From Megachile rotundata (taxonomy: Eukaryota > Arthropoda > Insecta > Hymenoptera > Megachilidae), in the NCBI RefSeq assembly GCF_050947335.1, contig NW_027473527.1, positions 124,001 to 188,000 on the forward strand: 64,000 bases of DNA. Direction: 5' to 3'. The first letter of the stretch is position 1. The number at the start of each line of letters is the position of its first letter. The notes under the pieces are model-generated. The model was not told where the DNA came from, did no database searches, and saw only the letters and a program-made list of their open reading frames with translations. Of the stretch, positions 13,115 to 25,380 are shown in pieces. Made by a program: the position numbers and the translations under genes.

Positions 13115-15401
13115 ATAGTAATTGTCGTTCTATCGATCATATAAGCATAATATGGCTAATAATATGAGTCAGATTGATAATAATAAGAGTAATAAGTATA
13201 GTAATTGTCGTTCTATCGACCATATCTGCATAATATGGTTAATAATATGAGTTAGATTGATAATAGTGAGTGTAGTAGGTATAGTAATTGTCGTTCTGTC
13301 GATCATGTAAGCATAATATGGCTAATAATATGAGTTAGAATGATAATAGCGAGTGTAATAAGTATAGTAATTTTAGTTCTATTGCTCATATAAGTATAAT
13401 ATGATTAATAATATGAGTTAGATTGATAATAATAAGAGTAATAAGTATAGTAATTATCGTTCTACCGATCATATAAGCATAATATGGCTAATAATATGAG
13501 TTCGATTGATAATAATAAGAGTAATAAGTATAGTAATTGTAGTTCTATCGATCATATAAGCATAATATGGCTAATAATATGAGTTAGATTGATAATAATA
13601 AGAGTAATGAGTATAGTAATTGTAGTTCTATCGATCCTATAAGCATAATGTGGCTAATAATATGAGTTAGATTGATAATAATAAGTGTAATAAGTACAGT
13701 AATTATCGTTCTACCGATCATATAAGCATAATATGGCTAATAATATGAGTTAGATTGATAATAGTAAGAGTAATGAGTATAGTAGTTGTAGTTCAATCGA
13801 TCATGTCTGCATAATATGGTTAATAATATGAGCTAGATTGATAATAATAAGAGTAAAAAGTATAGTAATTGTCGTTCTATCGATCATATAAGCATAATAT
13901 GGCTAATAATATGAGTTAGAATGATAATAGCGAGTGTAATAAGTATAGTAATTTTAGTTCTATTGCTCATATAAGTATAATATGATTAATAATATGAGTT
14001 AGATTGATAATAATAAGAGTAATAAGTATAGTAATTATCGTTCTACCGACCATATAAGCATAATATGGCTAATAATATGAGTTAGATTGATAATAGTGAG
14101 TGTAATAAGTATAGTAATTGTCGTTCTGTCGATCATATAAGCATAGTATGGCTAATAATATGAGTTAGATTGATAATAGTGAGTGCAATAAGTATAGTAA
14201 TTGTCGTTCTGTCGATCATATAAGCATAGTATGGCTAATAATATGAGTTCGATTGATAATAATAAGAGTAATAAGTATAGTAATTGTAGTTCTATCGATC
14301 ATATAAGCATAATATGGCTAATAATATGAGTTAGATTGATAATAGTAAGAGTATTAAGTATAGTAATTATCGTTCTACCGATCATATAAGCATAATATGG
14401 CTAATAATGTGAGTTAGATTGATAATAATAAGAGTAATAAGTATAGTAATTGTCGTTCTATCGATCATATAAGCATAATATGGCTAACAATGTGAGTTAG
14501 ATTGATAATAATAAGACTAATAAGTATAGTAATTGTAGTTCTATCGATCATATAAGCATAATATGGCTAATAATATGAGTTCGATTGATAATAATAAGAG
14601 TAATAGGTATAGTAATTGTCGTTCTACCGATCATATAAGCATAATATGGCTAATAATGTGAGTTAGATTGATAATAATAAGACTAAGGAGTATAGTAATT
14701 GTCGTTCTATCGATTATATAAGCATAGTATGGCTAATAATATGAGTTCGATTGATAATAATAAGAGTAATAAGTATAGTAATTGTAGTTCTATCGATCAT
14801 ATAAGCATAATATGGCTAATAATATGAGTTAGATTGATAATAATAAGAGTAATGGGTATAGTAATTTTCGTTCTATCGATCATATAAGCATAAGATCGCA
14901 AATAATATGAGTTAGATTGATAATAATAAGAGTAATAAGTATTGTAATTGTCGTTCTATCGATCATATAAGCATAATATGGCTAACAATGTGAGTTAGAT
15001 TGATAATAATAAGACTAATAAGTATAGTAATTGTAGTTCTATCGATCATATAAGCATAATATGGCTAATAATATGAGTTCGATTGATAATAATAAGAGTA
15101 ATAAGTATAGTAATTGTAGTTCTATCGATCATATAAGCATAATATGGCTAATAATATGAGTTAGATTGATAATAATAAGAGTAATGAGTATAGTAATTGT
15201 AGTTCTATCGATCCTCTAAGCATAATGTGGCTAATAATATGAGTTAAATTGATAATAATAAGAGCAATAAGTATAGTAATTGCCGTTCTATCGATCATAT
15301 AAGCATAATATGGCTAATAATATGAGTTAGATTGATAATAATAAGAGTAATAAGTATAGTAATTATCGTTCTACCGATCATATAAGCATAATATGGCTAA
15401 T
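13115..15401. repeat. Higher-order block, second copy of the 55/52-monomer pair
   Basis: This copy matches 8,550-11,085 in unit order but lacks three units between TAATGTGAGTTAG and GACTAAGGAG near 14,670. Shared rare markers include GATCGCAAAT (10,578 and 14,894, 4,316 bp apart) and GATCCTCTAAG (15,211). Private single-base differences show that the copies have since diverged. Confidence 0.75.
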
Positions 15402-18217
15402 AATATGAGTTAGATTGATAATAGTGAGTGTAATAAGTATAGTAATTGTCGTTCTGTCGATCATATAAGCATAGTATGGCTAATAATATGAGTTAGATTG
15501 ATAATAGTGAGTGCAATAAGTATAGTAATTGTCGTTCTGTCGATCATATAAGCATAGTATGGCTAATAATATGAGTTCGATTGATAATAATAAGAGTAAT
15601 AAGTATAGTAATTGTAGTTCTATCGATCATATAAGCATAATATGGCTAATAATATGAGTTAGATTGATAATAATAAGAGTAATAAGTATAGTAATTATCG
15701 TTCTACCGATCATATAAGCATAATATGGCTAATAATGTGAGTTAGATTGATAATAATAAGAGTAAAAAGTATAGTAATTGTCGTTCTATCGATCATATAA
15801 GCATAATATGGCTAATAATATGAGTTAGATTGATAATAATGAGACTAACGAGTATAGTAATTGTCGTTCTATCGATCATATAAGCATAATGTGGCTAACA
15901 ATGTGAGTTCGATTGATAATAATAAGAGTAATAAATATAGTAATTGTAGTTCTATCGATCATATAAGCATAATATGGCTAATAATATGAGTTAGATTGAT
16001 AATAATAAGAGTAGTGAGTATAGTAATTGTCGTTCTATCGATTATATAAGCATAATATGGCTAATAATATGAGTTAGATTGATAATAGTGAGTGTAATAA
16101 GTATAGTAATTGTAGTCCCATTGCTCATATAAGCATAATATGATTAATAATATGAGTTAGATTGATAATAATAAGAGTAATAAGTATAGTAATTATCGTT
16201 CTCCCGATCATACAAGCATAATATGGCTAATAATATGAGGTAGATTGATAATAATAAGAGTAATGAGTATAGTAGTTGTAGTTCTATCGATCATGTCTGC
16301 ATAATATGGTTAATAATATGAGCTAGATTGATAATAATAAGAGTAATAAGTATAGTAATTGTAGTTCTATCTATCATATTAGCATAATATGGCTAATAAT
16401 ATGAGTTAGATTGATAATAGTGAGTGCAATAAGTATAGTAATTGTCGTTCTGTCGATCATATAAGCATAGTATGGCTAATAATATGAGTTCGATTGATAA
16501 TAATAAGAGTAATAAGTATAGTAATTGTAGTTCTATCGATCATATAAGCATAATATGGCTAATAATATGAGTTAGATTGATAATAATAAGAGTAATAAGT
16601 ATAGTAATTGTAGTTCTATCGATCATATAAGCATAATATGGCTAATAATATGAGTTCGATTGATAATAATAAGAGTAATAAGTATAGTAATTGTAGTTCT
16701 ATCGATCATATAAGCAGAATATGGCTAATAATATGAGTTAGATTGATAATAATAAGAGTAATGAGTATAGTAATTGTAGTTCTATCGATCCTCTAAGCAT
16801 AATGTGGCTAATAATATGAGTTAAATTGATAATAATAAGAGCAATAAGTATAGTAATTGCCGTTCTATCGATCATATAAGCATAATATGGCTAATAATAT
16901 GAGTTAGATTGATAATAATAAGAGTAATAAGTATAGTAATTATCGTTCTACCGATCATATAAGCATAATATGGCTAATAATATGAGTTAGATTGATAATA
17001 GTGAGTGTAATAAGTATAGTAATTGTCGTTCTGTCGATCATATAAGCATAGTATGGCTAATAATATGAGTTAGATTGATAATAGTGAGTGCAATAAGTAT
17101 AGTAATTGTCGTTCTGTCGATCATATAAGCATAGTATGGCTAATAATATGAGTTCGATTGATAATAATAAGAGTAATAAGTATAGTAATTGTAGTTCTAT
17201 CGATCATATAAGCATAATATGGCTAATAATATGAGTTAGATTGATAATAATAAGAGTAATAAGTATAGTAATTATCGTTCTACCGATCATATAAGCATAA
17301 TATGGCTAATAATGTGAGTTAGATTGATAATAATAAGAGTAAAAGGTATAGTAATTGTCGTTCTATCGATCATATAAGCATAATATGGCTAATAATATGA
17401 GTTAGATTGATAATAATGAGACTAACGAGTATAGTAATTGTCGTTCTATCGATCATATAAGCATAATGTGGCTAACAATATGAGTTCGATTGATAATAAT
17501 AAGAGTAATAAATATAGTAATTGTAGTTCTATCGATCATATAAGCATAATATGGCTAATAATATGAGTTAGATTGATAATAATAAGAGTAATGAGTATAG
17601 TAATTGTCGTTCTATCGATTATATAAGCATAATATGGCTAATAATATGAGTTAGATTGATAATAGTGAGTGTAATAAGTATAGTAATTGTAGTTCCATTG
17701 CTCATATAAGCATAATATGATTAATAATATGAGTTAGATTGATAATAATAAGAGTAATAAGTATAGTAATTATCGTTCTCCCGATCATACAAGCATAATA
17801 TGGCTAATAATATGAGGTAGATTGATAATAATAAGAGTAATGAGTATAGTAGTTGTAGTTCTATCGATCATGTCTGCATAATATGGTTAATAATATGAGC
17901 TAGATTGATAATAATAAGAGTAATAAGTATAGTAATTGTAGTTCTATCTATCATATTAGCATAATATGGCTAATAATATGAGTTAGATTGATAATAGTGA
18001 GTGCAATAAGTATAGTAATTGTCGTTCTGTCGATCATATAAGCATAGTATGGCTAATAATATGAGTTCGATTGATAATAATAAGAGTAATAAGTATAGTA
18101 ATTGTAGTTCTATCGATCATATAAGCATAATATGGCTAATAATATGAGTTAGATTGATAATAATAAGAGTAATAAGTATAGTAATTGTAGTTCTATCGAT
18201 CATATAAGCATAATATG
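15025..18217. repeat. Tandem duplication of a 19-monomer (1,577-bp) unit
   Basis: Two adjacent copies, about 15,025-16,602 and 16,602-18,217, share rare markers in order: GATCCTCTAAG (15,211 and 16,788), GAGACTAACGAG with an AATGAG tail, ATATGAGGTAG (16,237 and 17,814) and CTATCTATCATATTAG. All sit 1,577 bp, or 19 x 83, apart. The copies differ at a few bases, for example GTAGTGAG against GTAATGAG near 16,010 and AGCAGAATATGG near 16,712 in the second copy only. Confidence 0.8.
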
Positions 18218-18560
18218 GCTAATAATATGAGTTAGATTGATAATAGTGAGTGTAATAAGTATAGTAATTGTAGTTCCATTGCTCATATAAGCATAATATG
18301 ATTAATAATATGAGTTAGATTGATAATAATAAGAGTAATAAGTATAGTAATTATCGTTCTCCCGATCATACAAGCATAATATGGCTAATAATATGAGGTA
18401 GATTGATAATAATAAGAGTAATGAGTATAGCAGTTGTAGTTCTATCGATCATGTCTGCATAATATGGTTAATAATATGAGCTGGATTGATAATAATAAGA
18501 GTAATAAGTATAGAAATTGTAGTTCTATCTATCATATTAGCATAATATGGCTAATAATAT
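17650..18560. repeat. Nested 7-monomer (581-bp) duplication
   Basis: The run TTCCATTGCTC, TTCTCCCGATCATACAAG, ATATGAGGTAG, CATGTCTGC, CTATCTATCATATTAG occurs near 17,690-17,960 and again near 18,270-18,545. GAGGTAG at 17,814 and 18,395 is 581 bp, or 7 x 83, apart. It lies on the end of the 19-monomer duplication and so is a later event. The second copy has private changes: TATAGCAG, GAGCTGG and TATAGAAATTG. Confidence 0.75.
18098..18180. repeat. Representative consensus monomer
   Basis: This unit matches the majority base at essentially every position and is a useful reference. Position 9 is A here and C in about half of the units. Landmarks in unit coordinates: GTAATT at 1-6, TATCGAT at 14-20 (contains the ClaI hexamer ATCGAT), the odd-centred dyad CATA-A-TATG at 29-37, GGCTAATAATATG at 37-49, GAGTTAGATTG at 49-59, and an AT-rich tail (TGATAATAATAAG, then GTAATAAG) at 58-79. 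Most variation falls at positions 7-9, 14-17, 22-28, 33-35, 38-39, 43, 47, 53-54, 66-68 and 71-73. I do not recognise it as a named satellite family. Confidence 0.9.
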
Positions 18561-18775
18561 GAGTTAGATTGATAATAATAAGAGTATTAAGTATAGTAAT
18601 TATCGTTCCACCGATCATACAAGCATAATGTGGCTAATAATATAAGTTAGATTGATAATAATAAGTGTAATAAGTATAGTAATTATCGTTCTACCGATCA
18701 TATAAGCATAATATGGCTAATAATATGAGTTAGATTGAAAATAATAAGAGTAAAAAGTATAGTAATTGTAGTTCT

Positions 18776-20400
18776 ATCGATCCTATAAGCATAATGTGGC
18801 TAATAATATGAGTTAGATTGATAATAATAAGAGTAATAAGTATAGTAATTATCGTTCTACCGATCATATAAGCATAATATGGCTAATAATATGAGTTAGA
18901 TTGATAATAGTGAGTGTAATAAGTATAGTAATTGTCGTTCTGTCGATCATATAAGCATAGCATGGCTAATAATATGAGTTAGATTGATAATAGTGAGTGC
19001 AATAAGTATAGTAATTGTCGTTCTGTCGATCATATAAGCATAGTATGGCTAATAATATGAGTTCGATTGATAATAATAAGAGTAATAAGTATAGTAATTG
19101 TAGTTCTATCGATCATATAAGCATAATATGGCTAATAATATGAGTTAGATTGATAATAATAAGAGCAATAAGTATAGTAATTGTAGTTCTATCGATCATA
19201 TAAGCATAATATGGCTAATAATATGAGTTAGATTGTTAATAATAAGAGTAATGAGTATAGTAATTGTAGTTCTATCGATCCTATAAGCATAATGTGGCTA
19301 ATAATATGAGTTAGATTGATAATAATAAGAGCAATAAGTATAGTAATTGCCGTTCTATCGATCATATAAGCATAATATGGCTAATAATATGAGTTAGATT
19401 GATAATAATAAGAGTAATAAGTATAGTAATTATCGTTCTACCGATCATATAAGCATAATATGGCTAATAATGTGAGTTAGATTGATAATAATAAGAGTAA
19501 AAAGTATAGTAATTGTCGTTCTATCGATCATATAAGCATAATATGGCTAATAATATGAGTTAGATTGATAATAATAAGACTAACGAGTATAGTAATTGTC
19601 GTTCTATCGATCATATAAGCATAATGTGGCTAATAATATGAGTTAGATTGATAATAATAAGAGTAAAAAGTATAGTAATTGTCGTTCTATCGATCATATA
19701 TGCATAATATGGCTAATAATATGAGTTAGATTGATAATAACAAGACTAAGGAGTATAGTAATTGTCGTTCTATCGATTATATAAGCATAATATGGCTAAT
19801 AATATGAGTTAGATTGATAGTAGTGAGTGTAATAAGTATAGTAATTGTAGTTCCATTGCTCATATAAGCATAATATGATTAATAATATGAGTTAGATTGA
19901 TAATAATAAGAGTAATAAGTATAGTAATTATCGTTCTCCCGATCATACAAGCATAGTATGGCTAATAATATGAGTTAGATTGATGATAATAAGAGTAATG
20001 AGTATAGTAGTTGTAGTTCTATCGATCATGTCTGCATAATATGGTTAATAATATGAGCTAGATTGATAATAATAAGAGTAATAAGTATAGTAATTGTAGT
20101 TCTATCTATCATATAAGCATAATATGGCTAATAATATGAGTTAGATTGATAATAATAAGTGTAATAAGTATAGTAATTATCGTTCTACCAATCATATAAG
20201 CATAATATGGCTAATAATATGAGTTAGATTGAAAATAATAAGAGTAAAAAGTATAGTAATTGTAGTTCTATCGATCCTATAAGCATAATGTGGCTAATAA
20301 TATGAGTTAGATTGATAATAATAAGAGTAATTACTATAGTAATTATCGTTCTACCGATCATATAAGCATAATATGGCTAATAATATGAGTTAGATTGATA
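18776..20400. repeat. Second copy of the 92-monomer pair and transition into the middle region
   Basis: Up to 19,926 this matches 11,140-12,290. It then continues with TTCTCCCGATCATACAAG, CATGTCTGC and CTATCTATC units. Private or rare changes include CATAGCATGG near 18,957, CATATATGCATAATATGG near 19,696, and TTCTACCAATC near 20,186. The segment near 20,240-20,400 resembles 25,140-25,380 but lacks one CTGTCG unit, so the spacing is 59 units before the gap and 60 after it. Confidence 0.65.
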
Positions 20401-22870
20401 ATAGTGAGTGCAATAAGTATAGTAATTGTCGTTCTGTCGATCATATAAGCATAGTATGGCTAATAATATGAGTTCGATTGATAATAATAAGAGTAATAAG
20501 TATAGTAATTGTAGTTCTATCGATCATATAAGCATAATATGGCTAATAATATGAGTTAGATTGATAATAATAAGAGTAATGGGTATAGTAATTGTAGTTC
20601 TATCGATCATATAAGCATAAGATGGCTAATAATATGAGTTAGATTGATAATAATAAGAGTAATGGGTATAGTAATTTTCGTTCTATCGATCATATAAGCA
20701 TAAGATCGCAAATAATATGAGTTAGATTGATAATAGTGAGTGTAATAAGTATAGTAATTGTCGTTCTGTCGATCATATAAGCATAATATGGCTAACAATG
20801 TGAGTAAGATTGATAATAATAAGACTAATAAGTATAGTAATTGTAGTTCTATCGATCATATAAGCATAATATGGCTAATAACATGAGTTCGATTGATAAT
20901 AATAAGAGTAATAAGTATAGTAATTGTCGTTCTACCGATCATATAAGCATAATATGGCTAATAATGTGAGTTAGATTGATAATAATAAGAGTAAAAAGTA
21001 TAGTAATTGTCGTTCTATCGATCATATAAGCATAATATGGCTAATAATATGAGTTCGATTGATAATAATAAGAGTAATAAGTATAGTAATTGTCGTTCTA
21101 CCGATCATATAAGCATAATATAGCTAATAATGTGTGTTAGATTGATAATAATAAGAGTAAAAAGTATAGTAATTGTCGTTCTATCGATCATATAAGCATA
21201 ATATGGCTAATAATATGAGTTAGATTGATAATAATAAGACTAACGAGTATAGTAATTGTCGTTCTATCGATCATATAAGCATAATGTGGCTAATAATATG
21301 AGTTAGATTGATAATAATAAGAGTAAAAAGTATAGTAATTGTCGTTCTATCGATCATATAAGCATAATATGGCTAATAATATGAGTTAGATTGATAATAA
21401 TAAGAGTAATGGGTATAGTAATTTTCGTTCTATCGATCATATAAGCATAAGATCGCAAATAATATGAGTTAGATTGATAATAGTGAGTGTAATAAGTATA
21501 GTAATTGTCGTTCTGTCGATCATATAAGCATAGTATGGCTAATGATATGAGTTAGATTGATAATAGTGAGTGCAATAAGTATAGTAATTGTCGTTCTGTC
21601 GATCATATAAGCATAGTATGGCTAATAATATGAGTTCGATTGATAATAATAAGAGTAATAAGTATAGTAATTGTCGTTCTATCGATCATATAAGCATAAT
21701 ATGGCTAATAATATGAGTTAGATTGATAATAATAAGAGTAATGGGTATAGTAATTTTCGTTCTATCGATCATACAAGCATAAGATCGCAAATAATATGAG
21801 TTAGATTGATAATAGTGAGTGTAATAAGTATAGTAATTGTCGTTCTGTCGATCATATAAGCATAGTATGGCTAATAATATGAGTTAGATTGATAATAGTG
21901 AGTGCAATAAGTATAGTAATTGTCGTTCTGTCGATCATATAAGCATAGTATGGCTAATAATATGAGTTCGATTGATAATAATAAGAGTAATAAGTATAGT
22001 AATTGTAGTTCTATCGATCATATAAGCATAATATGGCTAATAATATGAGTTAGATTGATAATAATAAGAGTAATGAGTATAGTAATTGTAGTTCTATCGA
22101 TCCTATAAGCATAATGTGGTTAATAATATGAGTTAGATTTATAATAATAAGAGCAATAAGTATAGTAATTGCCGTTCTATCGATCATATAAGCATAATAT
22201 GGCTAATAATATGAGTTAGATTGATAATAATAAGAGTAATAAGTATAGTAATTATCGTTCTACCGATCATATAAGCATAATATGGCTAATAATGTGAGTT
22301 AGATTGATAATAATAAGAGTAAAAAGTATAGTAATTGTCGTTCTATCGATCATATAAGCATAATATGGCTAATAATATGAGTTAGATTGATAATAATAAG
22401 ACTAACGAGTATAGTAATTGTCGTTCTATCGATCATATAAGCATAATGTGGCTAATAATATGAGTTAGATTGATAATAATAAGAGTAATAAGTACAGTAA
22501 TTATCGTTCTCCCGATCATACAAGCATAATATGGCTAATAATATGAGTTAGATTGAAAATAATAAGAGTAAAAAGTATAGTAATTGTAGTTCTATCGATC
22601 CTATAAGCATAATGTGGCTAATAATATGAGTTAGATTGATAATAATAAGAGTAATAAGTATAGTAATTATCGTTCTACCGATCATATAAGCATAATATGG
22701 CTAATAATATGAGTTAGATTGATAATAGTGAGTGTAATAAGTATAGTAATTGTCGTTCTGTCGATCATATAAGCATAGTATGGCTAATAATATGAGTTAG
22801 ATTGATTATAGTGAGTGCAATAAGTATAGTAATTGTCGTTCTGTCGATCATATAAGCATAGTATGGCTAA
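20401..22870. repeat. Higher-order block, 60-monomer (4,980-bp) spacing, first copy
   Basis: This segment and 25,381-27,850 align without a gap at exactly 4,980 bp (60 x 83). They share rare features including TAGCTAATAATGTGTG (21,121), CTAATGATATGAG (21,541), the AAGATCGCAAAT units and TTAGATTTATAATAATAAG (22,140). I noticed only a handful of differences over 2.47 kb: ACATGAG against ATATGAG near 20,881, GTGGTTAAT against GTGGCTAAT near 22,118, and GATTATAG against GATAATAG near 22,805. That makes it a young segmental copy. Confidence 0.85.
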
Positions 22871-23344
22871 TAATATGAGTTAGATTGATAATAATAAGAG
22901 TAATGAGTATAGTAATTGTAGTTCTATCGATCCTATAAGCATAATGTGGCTAATAATATGAGTTAAATTGATAATAATAAGAGCAATAAGTATAGTAATT
23001 GCCGTTCTATCGATCATATAAGCATAATATGGCTAATAATATGAGTTAGATTGATAATAATAAGAGTAATAAGTGTAGTAATTATCGTTCTACCGATCAT
23101 ATAAGCATAATATGGCTAATAATGTGAGTTAGATTGATAATAATAAGAGTAAAAAGTATAGTAATTGTCGTTCTATCGATCATATAAGCATAATATGGCT
23201 AATAATATGAGTTAGATTGATAATAATAAGACTAACGAATATAGTAATTGTCGTTCTATCGATCATATAAGCATAATGTGGCTAATAATATGAGTTAGAT
23301 TGATAACAATAAGAGTAAAAAGTATAGTAATTGTAGTTCTATCG

Positions 23345-25070
23345 ATCATATAAGCATAATATGGCTAATAATATGAGTTAGATTGAAAATAATAAGAGTA
23401 AAAAGTATAGTAATTGTAGTTCTATCGATCCTATAAGCATAATGTGGCTAATAATATGAGTTAGATTGATAATAATAAGAGTAATAAGTATAGTAATTAT
23501 CGTTCTACCGATCATATAAGCATAATATGGCTAATAATATGAGTTAGATTGATAATAGTGAGTGTAATAAGTATAGTAATTGTCGTTCTGTCGATCATAT
23601 AAGCATAGTATGGCTAATAATATGAGTTAGATTGATAATAGTGAGTGCAATAAGTATAGTAATTGTCGTTCTGTCGATCATATAAGCATAGTATGGCTAA
23701 TAATATGAGTTCGATTGATAATAATAAGAGTAATAAGTATAGTAATTGTAGTTCTATCGATCATATAATCATAATATGGCTAATAATATGAGTTAGATTG
23801 ATAATAATAAGAGTAATAAGTATAGTTATTGTAGTTCTATCGATCATATAAGCATAGTATGGCTAATAATATGAGTTCGATTGATAATAATAAGAGTAAT
23901 AAGTATAGTAATTGTAGTTCTATCGATCATATAAGCATAATATGGCTAATAATATGAGTTAGATTGATAATAATAAGAGTAATGGGTATAGTAATTTTCG
24001 TTCTATCGATCATATAAGCATAAGATCGCAAATAATATGAGTTAGATTGATAATAATAAGAGTAATAAGTATTGTAATTGTCGTTCCATCGATCATATAA
24101 GCATAATATGGCTAACAATGTGAGTTAGATTGATAATAATAAGACTAATAAGTATAGTAATTGTAGTTCTATCGATCATATAAGCATAATATGGCTAATA
24201 ATATGAGTTCGATTGATAATAATAAGAGTAATAAGTATAGTAATTGTAGTTCTATCGATCATATAAGCATAATATGGCTAATAATATGAGTTAGATTGAT
24301 AATAATAAGAGTAATGAGTATAGTAATTGTAGTTCTATCGATCCTATAAGCATAATGTGGCTAATAATATGAGTTAAATTGATAATAATAAGAGCAATAA
24401 GTATAGTAATTGCCGTTCTATCGATCATATAAGCATAATATGGCTAATAATATGAGTTAGATTGATAATAATAAGAGTAATAAGTGTAGTAATTATCGTT
24501 CTACCGATCATATAAGCATAATATGGCTAATAATGTGAGTTAGATTGATAATAATAAGAGTAAAAAGTATAGTAATTGTCGTTCTATCGATCATATAAGC
24601 ATAATATGGCTAATAATATGAGTTAGATTGATAATAATAAGACTAACGAATATAGTAATTGTCGTTCTATCGATCATATAAGCATAATGTGGCTAATAAT
24701 ATGAGTTAGATTGATAACAATAAGAGTAAAAAGTATAGTAATTGTAGTTCTATCGATCATATAAGCATAATATGGCTAATAATATGAGTTAGATTGATAA
24801 TAATAAGAGTAATAAGTATAGTAATTATCGTTCTCCCGATCATACAAGCATAATATGGCTAATAATATGAGTTAGATTGATAATAATAAGAGTAATGAGT
24901 ATAGTAGTTGTAGTTCTATCGATCATGTCTGCATAATATGGTTAATAATATGAGCTAGATTGATAATAATAAGAGTAATAAGTATAGTAATTGTAGTTCT
25001 ATCTATCATATAAGCATAATATGGCTAATAATATGAGTTAGATTGATAATAATAAGAGTAATAAGTGTAG
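23345..25070. repeat. Higher-order block, 50-monomer (4,150-bp) spacing, first copy
   Basis: This segment matches 27,495-29,220 at 4,150 bp (50 x 83). It begins at the TTAGATTGAAAATAATAAG unit and ends at the CTATCTATC unit. Shared markers are the CATATAATC unit following the CTGTCG doublet, ATAGTTATTG (23,826), AAGATCGCAAAT, GTATTGTAATTG with TTCCATCG, and GACTAACGAATATAG. A single difference I noticed is GAGTGATAAG (28,047) against GAGTAATAAG (23,897). Confidence 0.85.
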
Positions 25071-25380
25071 TAATTATCGTTCTACCGATCATATAAGCAT
25101 AATATGGCTAATAATGTGAGTTAGATTGATAATAATAAGAGTAAAAAGTATAGTAATTGTAGTTCTATCGATCCTATAAGCATAATGTGGCTAATAATAT
25201 GAGTTAGATTGATAATAATAAGAGTAATTACTATAGTAATTATCGTTCTACCGATCATATAAGCATAATATGGCTAATAATATGAGTTAGATTGATAATA
25301 GTGAGTGTAATAAGTATAGTAATTGTCGTTCTGTCGATCATATAAGCATAGTATGGCTAATAATATGAGTTAGATTGATA

